DNA of 39,205 nucleotides, taken from a virus. The position numbers and the translations under genes are program-made. Shown one piece after another: positions 6,908 to 14,500 of the stretch. The stretch's first letter is position 1. Every line of letters begins with the position of its first letter. Where the stretch lies: the IMG/VR virus record IMGVR_UViG_3300010430_000194, positions 1 through 39,205 of that record; one strand, 5' to 3'. The notes beneath the pieces were generated by a model. The model was not told the origin of the DNA and ran no database searches. It worked only from the letters and a program-made list of their open reading frames with translations.

Positions 6908-7115
6908 AGATGAAGGTGAAGTGTTACATGAGTTGCAGATTTCTCTTTCAGGGTATGTGTTATCCCTTGAGGAGAATGGAAAACTAATAGCAGATGAAAT
7001 TGTTAATGGCTACACTGAGAGGCTTACCGAGCTACGGAACATGCGCCTCTCTCTTATCGCCAAAAGAAACGAGACCCTCGATTTCATGGCAGACATCTGG
7101 AGTAAGCTCGTATGA
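6897..7115 (+). CDS. Small helical protein of unknown function
   Basis: 72 residues, amphipathic helices throughout (LIADEIVNGYTERLTELRNM). It starts 11 bp before the methyltransferase stop and ends in an ATGA overlap with the next small membrane protein. No recognisable domain. Confidence 0.6.
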   Translation: MAFRDEGEVLHELQISLSGYVLSLEENGKLIADEIVNGYTERLTELRNMRLSLIAKRNETLDFMADIWSKLV

Positions 7116-7246
7116 TCGTGGCCCTACTTGGAGGCATTGTTGGAATACTTTGCTATACCGTTATTCAGATAAGGGGTGACATAGAAGATCTGGAAGTGAA
7201 GATAGAAAGTTTAAAGGCAGAAGTAAGGGGTGGCTATGAACACTGA
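7112..7246 (+). CDS. Very small single-pass membrane protein
   Basis: 44 residues. MIVALLGGIVGILCYTVIQI forms an N-terminal transmembrane segment (about 1-20), followed by a short charged coiled-coil-like helix (GDIEDLEVKIESLKAEV). The ATGA overlap with the upstream stop and an 11-bp overlap with the next start argue for coupled translation. Early-expressed micro-membrane proteins in phages sometimes act in superinfection exclusion or host inhibition, but nothing here proves that. Confidence 0.6.
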   Translation: MIVALLGGIVGILCYTVIQIRGDIEDLEVKIESLKAEVRGGYEH

Positions 7247-7400
7247 TCGATATGAGTGGGGGGTTGAAAACTTGGAGAACTTAAGAGAGAGATTGCAGGA
7301 AATAAATGACACCACTGAACACGCTGTAGTTTATGAAAGCAAGGTGGATGAATTGATCGCAGAGATTTCAGCTATTTTGCAGAATATTGAGGGGCGATAA
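7236..7400 (+). CDS. Very small helical protein
   Basis: 54 residues, acidic and helical (ENLENLRERLQEIN, KVDELIAEISAILQNI). AAGGGG lies upstream of ATG 7236. The stop overlaps the following ATG (TAATG). Function unknown. Confidence 0.6.
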   Translation: MNTDRYEWGVENLENLRERLQEINDTTEHAVVYESKVDELIAEISAILQNIEGR

Positions 7401-7735
7401 TGAGTACCAAAGTTATGCACATTGATGATGAAAAAGAAGTGACTGACATGCATAAGAAGTGCATAAACGCACCTCGCGTCACACAGCTTGGACTACACCT
7501 GCCCCATGGGCAACCAGGTCAGTCAGGGGTTGCGGGAATCGATGACAAGGGAGAGGTTGTTTCTTACCTTGAAACAGATACAGAACTTCTCGTCGGTTTG
7601 TTTTCAGATATTTTAAACCACCTCATACATCGAGATCTTGGATACAGGGAGAGAATGAGGGCCATGGCTACTTATCTGCTTGCGGAAAGTGAGGTTGAGG
7701 AGAGGATTGAAAATGGAGTGGAAGATGACTGTTAG
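7400..7735 (+). CDS. Hypothetical protein, 111 residues
   Basis: The central part is predicted beta (GVAGIDDKGEVVSYLETDTE) and the C terminus helical (LVGLFSDILNHLIHRDLG, RAMATYLLAESEVEERI). No motif I recognise. It starts in a TAATG overlap and ends 8 bp before the DUF2800 gene, whose strong AGGAGG ribosome binding site overlaps this stop region. Confidence 0.6.
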   Translation: MSTKVMHIDDEKEVTDMHKKCINAPRVTQLGLHLPHGQPGQSGVAGIDDKGEVVSYLETDTELLVGLFSDILNHLIHRDLGYRERMRAMATYLLAESEVEERIENGVEDDC

Positions 7736-7743
7736 GAGGAATT

Positions 7744-9105
7744 ATGGGACGAAGTGACGCAGTGATAGAAAGAGCCAAAAAGGCAGCGGGTCAGAAACGC
7801 GCTACGCGCAAAAAGACCAGTGCCAAAAAAGCAAAAAAATCTTCCTCTAAGAAGTCTACGAGTAAGGCGAAAAAACCTGCAGCTAAAAAGAAAAAAGAGG
7901 AGACAATCTCACACGCTGACAGGGCACACGCCCTATTAAGTGCCAGTGGTTCCAAGCAATGGATTAACTGCCCTGGTTCGATTAATGCTGGTAGAGATAT
8001 TCCAGAACCACCTGAAGGGCCATGGGCTGCGGAAGGGACTCATGCGCATGAGTATAGCGAGCAATTGTTGGTTCAGATCTTTAAGGATTACCCAGGAGTA
8101 AGTGAGTACACAGGACATAAGGAGATTGAAGCAAAAGACAGGGAGATGTCTAACTTCATTGCAGCTTATGTAACCTACATTCTCAACCAGACACTTGAGA
8201 ATGAGAAGGTGGAGGTTGTTGATGTCTTTATTGAGAAGAAGCTTACCCTTTGTCCCGAGAGAGATATGTATGGGACAGCTGATTTTATTGCCATCATAAA
8301 AGCGCCAGATGGAAACCTCTATGGACTCATTATCGATCTTAAATATGGTTCAGGGGTCTTTGTTATTGCAAAAGACAATCCTCAGCTCGAGTATTATGCC
8401 TGTGCATTGATTGAGACTTTCCCTCAATACGACTTAAAGGGTGTTAAGGTTCATATCTTTCAACCCAGAATAAAGTGCAAGGAAGGGCCGGGGAGATGGG
8501 ACTACTTCCCTGCAGAAGACTTAAAGCTTATTAGAGAAGAGATTCTCCACAACGCTGATATTGCTCTCAATGCAGATCCTAAAGATCCTTCTAACTTTGA
8601 GGCAGGAGAGCACTGCAGATTCTGTAAGTGTAAAGACTCGTGTATCACCTATGCAGCACACCACGTAAAAAGTGTTGAGGCTGACTTTGCCGAGTTCGAT
8701 GAGTTAGAAAAGGGGCAGACACCAGAGCTCAGTCACGATACTGTCTTAAGAATCCTTGGCAATAAAGACAAGATTAAAAAGGCAATTGAGATAGTGGAGA
8801 AGTATTGCTTTGAGATGGCGATGCAAGGACATCTTATTCCCGGGACAAAGTGTGTTCACAAACAAAAGCGAAAGCGCTGGAGAACAGATGTTGAGGTGGA
8901 CGAGATTGCAAAGAGCTTAAGGAATCGTGGTGTGAAGAATCCCTACAAAGAACCGCAGCTAATTCCTTTTAAGGATGTGGATGATGAGATTGGGAAAAAG
9001 ATGTGCGAGGACTTAAAGGAGCAACCTGAACCAGAAATAGCGATTGCTTTAAGTAGTGACAAACGACCTGAAGTTGATGCAACGACAGGACGTTTAAAAG
9101 ATTAA
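7744..9105 (+). CDS. DUF2800 PD-(D/E)XK (Cas4/AddB-like) nuclease family protein with histone-like basic N-terminal tail
   Basis: 453 residues. Residues 58-105 (ADRAHALLSASGSKQWINCP, AEGTHAHEYSE) are the DUF2800 signature. The nuclease core shows GTADF near 178-182 and DLKYG near 198-202, the D and DxK of a RecB/Cas4-type PD-(D/E)XK fold. C76 with C291, C294 and C300 (CRFCKCKDSC) resembles the four-Cys iron-sulfur site of Cas4/AddB nucleases. Known families imply an exonuclease or recombination role, and the adjacent single-strand binding gene supports this. Odd: the first ~52 residues are a Lys/Ala/Ser tail with repeated AKK units, like histone H1, not usual for the family. Strong AGGAGG precedes ATG 7744. 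Confidence 0.85.
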   Translation: MGRSDAVIERAKKAAGQKRATRKKTSAKKAKKSSSKKSTSKAKKPAAKKKKEETISHADRAHALLSASGSKQWINCPGSINAGRDIPEPPEGPWAAEGTHAHEYSEQLLVQIFKDYPGVSEYTGHKEIEAKDREMSNFIAAYVTYILNQTLENEKVEVVDVFIEKKLTLCPERDMYGTADFIAIIKAPDGNLYGLIIDLKYGSGVFVIAKDNPQLEYYACALIETFPQYDLKGVKVHIFQPRIKCKEGPGRWDYFPAEDLKLIREEILHNADIALNADPKDPSNFEAGEHCRFCKCKDSCITYAAHHVKSVEADFAEFDELEKGQTPELSHDTVLRILGNKDKIKKAIEIVEKYCFEMAMQGHLIPGTKCVHKQKRKRWRTDVEVDEIAKSLRNRGVKNPYKEPQLIPFKDVDDEIGKKMCEDLKEQPEPEIAIALSSDKRPEVDATTGRLKD

Positions 9106-9142
9106 ATTTAACTAAACCTTAAAACATTAAAGGAGTAACCCT

Positions 9143-9781
9143 ATGGGTATCTTTTTAGAAAAGAATGGGCAGTATATGACTCGTCCCATTCAAGCAACCT
9201 TCGTTAGACTCGACAGCCCCGATCAAAGTGGTAAGTTTGCACTTACTGCAAGGATCAGTAAAAAAGATGAAGACACAGTGAAGGGTTTTAGAGAGTGTAT
9301 TTCTGCGTACATGAAAGAACATCTTCCACCAAGCTTTAAGCTTGCGTACGCCAATCAGCCTGTAAAGGATGGCGATCTGGAAGGGAACCCCAAGTATGAA
9401 AACTGCTTTTATATTAACTTTAAAAGTCAGTATCCAGTGACAGCTGTTGATGTCAATAATAAGGCAATTGATATTGCTCAAGTTAAAAGAGGGGATGAAG
9501 TAAGAGTCTTCTTTAATATTTACAAGTGGGACTACCAGGGCAAAGAAGGTCTTTCATTCGGACTTGGTAATATTAAGGTTACTAAGAGTGCTTCGGATGA
9601 AGTTGCAAGCTCTTTTGGTGGTGGCTCGAGAAGTGCTGAGGCTGACTTTGCAGATGTTGAAGAGAAGGATCTCGATAGTCAGTATTTTGATACGGGCACT
9701 CCAGCTGGTGACAGTGAGCCTGCAATGGGAGCGCCCCCTGCCGATCCTGGTATGGATGGCGATGATGGAGTTCCATTTTAA
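9143..9781 (+). CDS. Phage single-stranded DNA-binding protein, DUF2815 family
   Basis: 212 residues. The body fits the DUF2815 pattern of an OB-fold-like SSB (GKFALTARISKKDEDTVKGF, YENCFYINFKSQYP, DEVRVFFNIYKWDYQGKEGL). The C terminus is an acidic, Gly/Pro-rich tail ending GDDGVPF, analogous to SSB tails that recruit replication partners. It coats ssDNA during replication and recombination. It lies directly after the DUF2800 nuclease, with a 37-bp gap holding AAGGAG, the commonest pairing for these two families. Confidence 0.85.
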   Translation: MGIFLEKNGQYMTRPIQATFVRLDSPDQSGKFALTARISKKDEDTVKGFRECISAYMKEHLPPSFKLAYANQPVKDGDLEGNPKYENCFYINFKSQYPVTAVDVNNKAIDIAQVKRGDEVRVFFNIYKWDYQGKEGLSFGLGNIKVTKSASDEVASSFGGGSRSAEADFADVEEKDLDSQYFDTGTPAGDSEPAMGAPPADPGMDGDDGVPF

Positions 9782-9793
9782 GAGGAATATATT

Positions 9794-10219
9794 ATGTTTA
9801 AAGTTGAAATGCCAACGGAGGTATTTACCAACTTTGTTACAAGGGGGAGACCGTTCTCCCCCGCTATTGTAGCAAAGGGACTTCCTGAAGGTTGCCAGAT
9901 GTATCGTTGCTTTATCAATATGAATAGCAAGATTGAGTGTTATTTCCTGGACACAGAGGAAGTCATGATGGTTCAATCGGGAAAGCACTTTGATATTGCT
10001 CAACGTATGGAGACAGCAAAATCAGTGGATGTGGCTATTGTGGCTGCAGTTGAACAATTTTTAGCAAGCTGGTGCTCTCAAACAGGAGCTACCATCACCT
10101 TACCGGAGACAGAAGATGATAGACAAGATAGTAGTGGAAGTGGGATCGAAGGGGCATGTGGCGAGAATCCGCAGGAACCGGAACATGAAGAATCCCAGAT
10201 CATTCAAGAGCTGGGCTGA
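9794..10219 (+). CDS. Hypothetical protein, 141 residues
   Basis: The N-terminal half looks like a compact beta fold (PEGCQMYRCFINMNSKIECY). A helix (SVDVAIVAAVEQFLASW) and an acidic disordered tail follow. AGAGGA precedes ATG 9794. It follows the SSB gene by 12 bp, so a DNA-metabolism role is possible but unproven. The 5' end of the coding region contains a perfect 8-bp hairpin (9843-9862). Its last 104 bp overlap the next start. Confidence 0.65.
   Translation: MFKVEMPTEVFTNFVTRGRPFSPAIVAKGLPEGCQMYRCFINMNSKIECYFLDTEEVMMVQSGKHFDIAQRMETAKSVDVAIVAAVEQFLASWCSQTGATITLPETEDDRQDSSGSGIEGACGENPQEPEHEESQIIQELG
9843..9862 (+). promoter_or_regulatory. Strong hairpin inside the 5' coding region
   Basis: GGGGGAGA (9843-9850) and TCTCCCCC (9855-9862) form a perfect 8-bp stem with a CCGT loop, codons 17-23 of the gene. 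No T-tract follows, so it is not an intrinsic terminator. It could slow translation or protect or process the mRNA downstream of the abundant SSB message. Confidence 0.45.
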
Positions 10220-10346
10220 GGCACTTAGCTTCTGTGCTAAGGAGCTTGGGTGCGAGCAGCGCCTGGTTCAAGCTCTTGGTGGTTCTATGAATGAAACTCC
10301 TCAACCAGAGTTTCAACCTGACGCACCGAGCACTGACAATGAGTAG
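10116..10346 (+). CDS. Small hypothetical protein
   Basis: 76 residues from ATG 10116 with GGAG upstream. ATG 10183 (with AGGAA upstream) is an alternative that removes most of the 104-bp overlap with the preceding gene. The core is a helix (FKSWAEALSFCAKELGCEQR) with a polar Pro-rich tail. Function not recognised. Confidence 0.5.
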   Translation: MIDKIVVEVGSKGHVARIRRNRNMKNPRSFKSWAEALSFCAKELGCEQRLVQALGGSMNETPQPEFQPDAPSTDNE

Positions 10347-10656
10347 TGGCCCTTACGTTAAAGAAGAAGATCGTGCCTTAAGGATAGAGGAAGTGGAGCT
10401 GCTTGGAGTTCCCGAGCAAATGATTCCACTTCCTATTGACGCCTGCCACCTGAAGGTAAGGGTGAAACATGAAGGGCCATGGCTCCAGTATGTAACCTAC
10501 CCACCACAGGGCATTCAGCACGTCTTCTTCTATCAAATGAATATGGATAAAGAGCAGGATCCGCCTGAGAAGGAGGGTTATAAGTGTGAGTTTGTGGACT
10601 CTTTTACTTATAACGAAAAATACTTTCACCTTTTTTTATATCGGAGGAACGGGTGA
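10339..10656 (+). CDS. Hypothetical protein, 105 residues
   Basis: ATG 10339 (MSSGPYVKEED) is chosen because it overlaps the previous stop by only 8 bp; an in-frame ATG at 10291 would extend it into the preceding gene. The protein is probably beta-rich (WLQYVTYPPQGIQHVFFYQM, EKYFHLFLYRRNG). No recognised motif. Its TGA overlaps the next ATG. Confidence 0.55.
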   Translation: MSSGPYVKEEDRALRIEEVELLGVPEQMIPLPIDACHLKVRVKHEGPWLQYVTYPPQGIQHVFFYQMNMDKEQDPPEKEGYKCEFVDSFTYNEKYFHLFLYRRNG

Positions 10657-11051
10657 TGGAAGGTAAGGCTGAAACAAGACCCTGCGCTTTTTGCAAATAT
10701 CAAAGAAGTGATTTGATTAAGCTTGAGTCAGGTCTCGCAGATGATCCTGAATTAAAAGAGGCTGAGTTCTGTCAGCTCTGCGCTAATACCGTGGGAGCTG
10801 CAGCTTACTTCACCTACTATAATTACAGGCATGAGTATGAGGTTTTACGTTGTTTGCTCTTTCTACATAATGCTAACCTTGACCTGATGGGACAGATGCA
10901 GGCTGACATGGCTTACATAAGAAACCTGCAAAACAATCTCGCTTCAAGTCTTACTGGCTATTCAAAGCAAGTAAAAGGCATGCAGCAACAAGTAACCGCC
11001 CTTGGTCAGGCTTTAGGCAGTGTAGTGAATGCAAATGCTGAATATAAATAG
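10656..11051 (+). CDS. Zinc-ribbon protein with helical C terminus
   Basis: 131 residues from ATG 10656 (GTG 10653 is also possible), with GGAGG at the right distance. C10xxC13 and C39xxC42 form a likely zinc ribbon. The rest is helical with a Gln-rich coiled-coil-like end (YSKQVKGMQQQVTALGQALG). Function unknown. It precedes the exported LpxR/subtilase pair by 9 bp and is probably cotranscribed. Confidence 0.6.
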   Translation: MEGKAETRPCAFCKYQRSDLIKLESGLADDPELKEAEFCQLCANTVGAAAYFTYYNYRHEYEVLRCLLFLHNANLDLMGQMQADMAYIRNLQNNLASSLTGYSKQVKGMQQQVTALGQALGSVVNANAEYK

Positions 11052-11060
11052 GAAATAATT

Positions 11061-12002
11061 ATGAAGAGTATTAGAAGTTTCAATCGCCCTTTTTGCTGGG
11101 GGTGTAGGTTTCGCTGCTTGAAGTCTTCCTTTGTCGCAATACTTCTTTTACTCTTCACCTTGTCTGCGTGTAGTAGTGGGAGGTTTTCTTTTGAAAATGA
11201 TGTCTTCGCCCCTGGTGGTAAAGATGACAACTACACGAATGGAGTTATTTACGAGTATAATCACGACGATGAGACAACAATCGGAGTGGGGCAGGTATTT
11301 TACACACCGGACAATTTACGTTCGGCTGAGGAAATAAAAGATGATAGACCTTATGGGGGTCTTCTTTTTGGAGAAATTTCAAGGACGAATATAAAACGCA
11401 GGGCCAACGGCCGGGATACTCGGGAGACTGCGAGCATTCGCGTTGGCTGCACAGGGAAGTGTTCACTGGCACGAGAGACTCAAAAATTCGTGCATAACGA
11501 GCTGGGGTTTGGAACTGATCCGAAAGGTTGGAGACACCAGATAGACACTGAACCAATTATAGGAGTCAAATATGCGCTACAAAATAGAACGCTTAGGCAT
11601 TCTCTTACTTCTGGCATTTCTCTGGACAATATTAATTTTATTCGTGCAAATATTGGTAACGACATTACTCGTTTTACCGCAGGCACACTCATCCGTATCG
11701 GATCTGGTCTCGACAATTCTTTCGGCCCTGAACTAATACAACCCACAGCAATTAGTAAGAATTACACGGGATATTTTTTTACCCGTGCAGAAAGCAGGTT
11801 CACTCCATATAATATCTTTATCGATAATCACCTGTTTAACGGCGGCACCAATCTTGATCTTGAATACTTTGGCAATGATTACTCCATTGGCTTTGTAGTT
11901 GAGTACGGGAGTAAGAGTCTTGCCTTTGAGTTTGTCTGGCGCGATCCAGAGTTTGATGGTGATAGTAGTCACAAGTTTGGTGCAGCAACTCTGCGCTGGT
12001 AA
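11061..12002 (+). CDS. LpxR-like outer-membrane lipid A deacylase family protein (DUF2219) with lipoprotein signal
   Basis: 313 residues. A basic N terminus and hydrophobic stretch (23-34) end in the lipobox LSAC with Cys37. The mature part matches the LpxR/DUF2219 family: FSFENDVFA (Asn46, Asp47), DDNYTNG (Thr59), RPYGGLLFGE, and FVHNELGFGTDPKGW with His145. These align with the Asn/Asp, Thr and His active-site positions known in Salmonella LpxR, and the rest alternates like a 12-strand beta barrel. LpxR removes the 3'-acyloxyacyl chain of lipid A in the outer membrane. A phage copy could remodel LPS to block superinfection or alter host-surface immunity (inference). A lipobox is unusual for a barrel enzyme. 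Confidence 0.78.
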   Translation: MKSIRSFNRPFCWGCRFRCLKSSFVAILLLLFTLSACSSGRFSFENDVFAPGGKDDNYTNGVIYEYNHDDETTIGVGQVFYTPDNLRSAEEIKDDRPYGGLLFGEISRTNIKRRANGRDTRETASIRVGCTGKCSLARETQKFVHNELGFGTDPKGWRHQIDTEPIIGVKYALQNRTLRHSLTSGISLDNINFIRANIGNDITRFTAGTLIRIGSGLDNSFGPELIQPTAISKNYTGYFFTRAESRFTPYNIFIDNHLFNGGTNLDLEYFGNDYSIGFVVEYGSKSLAFEFVWRDPEFDGDSSHKFGAATLRW

Positions 12003-12016
12003 CACATGGAGGAAAA

Positions 12017-13501
12017 ATGAGATTTCTTTTTCTTATTGTATTGCTTCTCTGCAATACGGCATTCGCTGAATTAAAAGTTTTCCAGGACGAGTATCTTTTT
12101 TCATTAAAAGAAAAGGCAGGTATCATAGCTGAATCTGCAGACAAAGAGCTCGCAGATAAATACACCATACTTGAATATGGAGATGGTGTTCGCCTTGTAG
12201 TTCCGAGGGGTAGAGATAAGGCAAGTGAGATTCTGAATGAACGAAAGGTTGTTCCCTACAAGAAAGAAAGTGATAAGTGTCTCACTCAGCCTGTAAAGGG
12301 TTTTAATTGTGAACCCAATTGGTATGTCTCAGCTGCAGTTGAACCAACCGATGACTACTACCAGAATAAATTGATGTGGGGCTTAAATGGCGAATATGGT
12401 ATTAATGCTAATATGGCGTGGGATTTGACAGTGGGCGATCCGATAGTGGTTGCTGTTGTTGATACCGGCACTAATTTTCTACACCCTGATCTTTCACCAA
12501 ATATCTGGCGCAATCCAAGAGAGATACCTGATAACGGTAAAGACGATGACGGAAATGGTTTTATTGATGACTCTCACGGATACAACGCTACTACTGGAGT
12601 TGGTAAGCCTATTGATGATAATGGTCATGGATCTCATGTTGCGGGCACTATCTGCGCCTATGGTGATGGTGGCGGAGATATTGTGGGGGTGTCGTGGAAT
12701 TGTAAAATTCTCACTGTTAAATTTCTTCGTAGCAATGGTGGCGGTTCACTCTTTGATGCAATTCGTGGCCTACGTTACATCCTTCGAATTAAAAGACAGT
12801 ACAATCTCAAAAATGTGGTTATCAATAACTCGTGGGGTGGGGGTGGTTATTCGCGTACCCTGGATGAGCTTATCGGAGAGCTTGAAAAGGAAGGTTTAAT
12901 TTTTGTAGCAGCTGCAGGGAATAATGGACAGAACATTGACAATTCACCGTACTATCCATCTGCATATCAGCATGCAAACGTATTACGAATTGGAGCAATT
13001 GGTAAAAGCGGGTCTCCTGCCGGGTTTTCGAATTGGGGAAGCCAGTCAGTTGATATATCAGCACCCGGGGTGGGAATCTTTTCAGCTGCTCATCAGGGGA
13101 ACGGATATGTTGCCCTCAGTGGAACTTCCATGGCCACACCACATGCAAGCGGAAGCCTTGCTCTCCTTCTCTCCCGTGAGCCTGGACTCAAGCACACAGA
13201 GGCTATTAAGAGAGTCCTTTCAACGGGAAGAAGAATCTCCACCCTTAAAGGGAGAAACAAAACCGGAATGACTATTAATGCATATAGTATGCTCACCGAT
13301 GTTGAGGCTCCACCATTAGCTGAGAAGCCTGGTAATCAATGCAGGATAAGAAGATTTAAAAGATGTAAGAGAGGATGCAATCAACAGTTTAAGCGTAACA
13401 GGCGAAACAGGAGGGGCTGTAAAAGAACCTGTCGCGGGCAGCATGATTGCCCTCTTAACTTTAGAAACCTTTTAGCAGAGTGGTTTACCTGGGGTGAGTG
13501 A
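12017..13501 (+). CDS. Secreted subtilisin-like serine protease (S8 family)
   Basis: 494 residues. A signal peptide (1-17, cleavage after AFA) is followed by a probable propeptide to about 105 and an S8 catalytic domain. Asp149 is in VVDTGTNFLHPDL, His204 in GHGSHVAGTI, oxyanion Asn302 in AAAGNNG, and Ser371 in SGTSMATPHASG, so the triad is complete. An Asp-rich loop (NGKDDDGNGFIDDSHGYN, 173-190) is typical of calcium-binding subtilases. The C terminus (about 431-470) is Cys- and Arg-rich (CKRGC, CKRTC), perhaps a disulfide-bonded anchor. It is exported to the periplasm or beyond. It follows the LpxR-like gene by 14 bp with GGAGG upstream. Secreted subtilases are rare in tailed phages, so this is a likely host-derived accessory gene. 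Confidence 0.92.
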   Translation: MRFLFLIVLLLCNTAFAELKVFQDEYLFSLKEKAGIIAESADKELADKYTILEYGDGVRLVVPRGRDKASEILNERKVVPYKKESDKCLTQPVKGFNCEPNWYVSAAVEPTDDYYQNKLMWGLNGEYGINANMAWDLTVGDPIVVAVVDTGTNFLHPDLSPNIWRNPREIPDNGKDDDGNGFIDDSHGYNATTGVGKPIDDNGHGSHVAGTICAYGDGGGDIVGVSWNCKILTVKFLRSNGGGSLFDAIRGLRYILRIKRQYNLKNVVINNSWGGGGYSRTLDELIGELEKEGLIFVAAAGNNGQNIDNSPYYPSAYQHANVLRIGAIGKSGSPAGFSNWGSQSVDISAPGVGIFSAAHQGNGYVALSGTSMATPHASGSLALLLSREPGLKHTEAIKRVLSTGRRISTLKGRNKTGMTINAYSMLTDVEAPPLAEKPGNQCRIRRFKRCKRGCNQQFKRNRRNRRGCKRTCRGQHDCPLNFRNLLAEWFTWGE

Positions 13502-13740
13502 TGAGTGAATTTTATACTGAAGAGTTCTGGCTCGAAGCTATTACAGATGAGAATGGAGAGCTTGATAAGCAAAGGATCTTAAATGAGCTTCACGACTTCG
13601 GGGTTCTTATTGAGACCATGCATAAGCTTGTTTACCACTATAGTAAGGGCAAGCTCTCAAAGGCGCACTACACATTTGAAGTCATTAAGGCCGAGATAGA
13701 AGAGTATTTTTCTGAAAGTTGGGAAGACGAGCATGAGTGA
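13501..13740 (+). CDS. Small acidic helical protein
   Basis: 79 residues from ATG 13501 in a TGATG overlap with the subtilase. Acidic, helical (LNELHDFGVLIETMHKLVYH, FEVIKAEIEEYFSESWEDE). No recognisable family. The stop overlaps the next gene by 8 bp. Confidence 0.6.
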   Translation: MSEFYTEEFWLEAITDENGELDKQRILNELHDFGVLIETMHKLVYHYSKGKLSKAHYTFEVIKAEIEEYFSESWEDEHE

Positions 13741-14071
13741 TAAAGAAAAATGGAAGGTGAGGTTGGGGCAGTATCGGCCTATTCTTTCAGCGAAGGAACA
13801 AGATATTTCTGATCGAATTTCTAGCCTGCTTGAGCAAGCGGGAGCGATTAACAAAGAAAGCGGAAGGGAAAAACTGGTGGCCCTCTTGGGTGAGATAAAC
13901 CAGTGCGTTTTTGATTCAAAATGTCTCAAATCTGACGTGGGTGATGTTCATAGAATTGCGCTCGATAAAATAGATCAGAGATTTGAGAGAAGGTTAGATC
14001 CTCTTTATGAAGAGAAGTATCGTTTGTATAAATTATTGGACACAAATCTGGGACAAATGAAACTAGTGTGA
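13733..14071 (+). CDS. Helical protein of unknown function
   Basis: 112 residues, charged amphipathic helices throughout (SDRISSLLEQAGAINKESGR, FERRLDPLYEEKYRLYKLLD), probably an oligomeric coiled-coil fold. It overlaps the upstream gene by 8 bp and ends 3 bp before the next start. No motif recognised. Confidence 0.6.
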   Translation: MSDKEKWKVRLGQYRPILSAKEQDISDRISSLLEQAGAINKESGREKLVALLGEINQCVFDSKCLKSDVGDVHRIALDKIDQRFERRLDPLYEEKYRLYKLLDTNLGQMKLV

Positions 14072-14074
14072 GCC

Positions 14075-14317
14075 ATGACTAAAAAGAGGAAGCTCGTAGG
14101 TGCAGAAATAGAGTCAGATGAACATGAAGCCTGCATCTTACACAAGATGGTTATAACAACAATGTACTACTGCCAGGAGTGCGGGCAGACAATGCAGATT
14201 GATGTCTTCTCAGGTATTTGCATGAATTGTGGTCACTTAAACGAACATGCCACCATAAAAAGTAATATGCAGTTACAGATAATGGTCGGCGATCCAGAAG
14301 ATTTTTTAGACAATTAG
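14075..14317 (+). CDS. Small zinc-ribbon protein
   Basis: 80 residues. C33xxC36 (YYCQECGQ) and C49xxC52 (ICMNCGHL) form a zinc ribbon. The flanking parts are short helices or strands. Possibly a nucleic-acid or RNA-polymerase-binding factor, as many phage zinc ribbons are, but not demonstrable. It is the last gene of the first rightward operon, with the strong promoter at 14319 beginning right after its stop. Confidence 0.6.
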   Translation: MTKKRKLVGAEIESDEHEACILHKMVITTMYYCQECGQTMQIDVFSGICMNCGHLNEHATIKSNMQLQIMVGDPEDFLDN

Positions 14318-14318
14318 C

Positions 14319-14347
14319 TTGACACACCTATCGGTTTTTCCTATAAC
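14319..14347 (+). promoter_or_regulatory. Strong sigma70-type promoter P2
   Basis: Consensus TTGACA (14319-14324), a 17-bp spacer and TATAAC (14342-14347), with transcription expected to start near 14354. The spacer shares CTATCGG and TCC with the promoter at 16310, so the two probably respond to the same polymerase or regulator. It fires directly into the tandem leader RNA. Confidence 0.85.
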
Positions 14348-14359
14348 TCCCTTATCAGA

Positions 14360-14500
14360 GTGGCACGTACTCACCTATGTAAGCTCAGGCACAAGACTGA
14401 GTGAATCATAAGGACAGTCACTGCTTCAGGGGCACGTACGTTATCCTCCTGGAGACGCAGCTATATGCGGGTGAATCAAAGGATACGGGATGGTTCCAGG
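14360..14500 (+). ncRNA. Tandem-repeat structured leader RNA, two copies of a ~69-nt element
   Basis: Two imperfect copies lie head to tail: copy 1 at 14360-14428 and copy 2 at 14429-14500. Both begin with GGGGCACGTAC or GTGGCACGTAC, have GTGAATCA followed by AAGGA at the same register (14401 and 14471), and end in a TTCAGG or TTCCAGG block. Just before GTGAATCA each has a hairpin with a different sequence: CTCAG/CTGAG in copy 1 and CGCA/TGCG in copy 2. Preserved pairing with changed sequence supports a real RNA fold. It starts about 6 nt after the predicted transcription start and runs into a terminator. A tandem riboswitch, a put-like antitermination RNA or a protein-binding leader are all possible. 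It matches no riboswitch class I know. Confidence 0.6.

Noticed and set aside
14360-14500. tRNA or known riboswitch in the P2 leader (GGTGAATCA resembles part of a tetrahydrofolate riboswitch)
   Set aside because: No cloverleaf or CCA end, and the rest of the tetrahydrofolate consensus is absent; the resemblance is a short string only.
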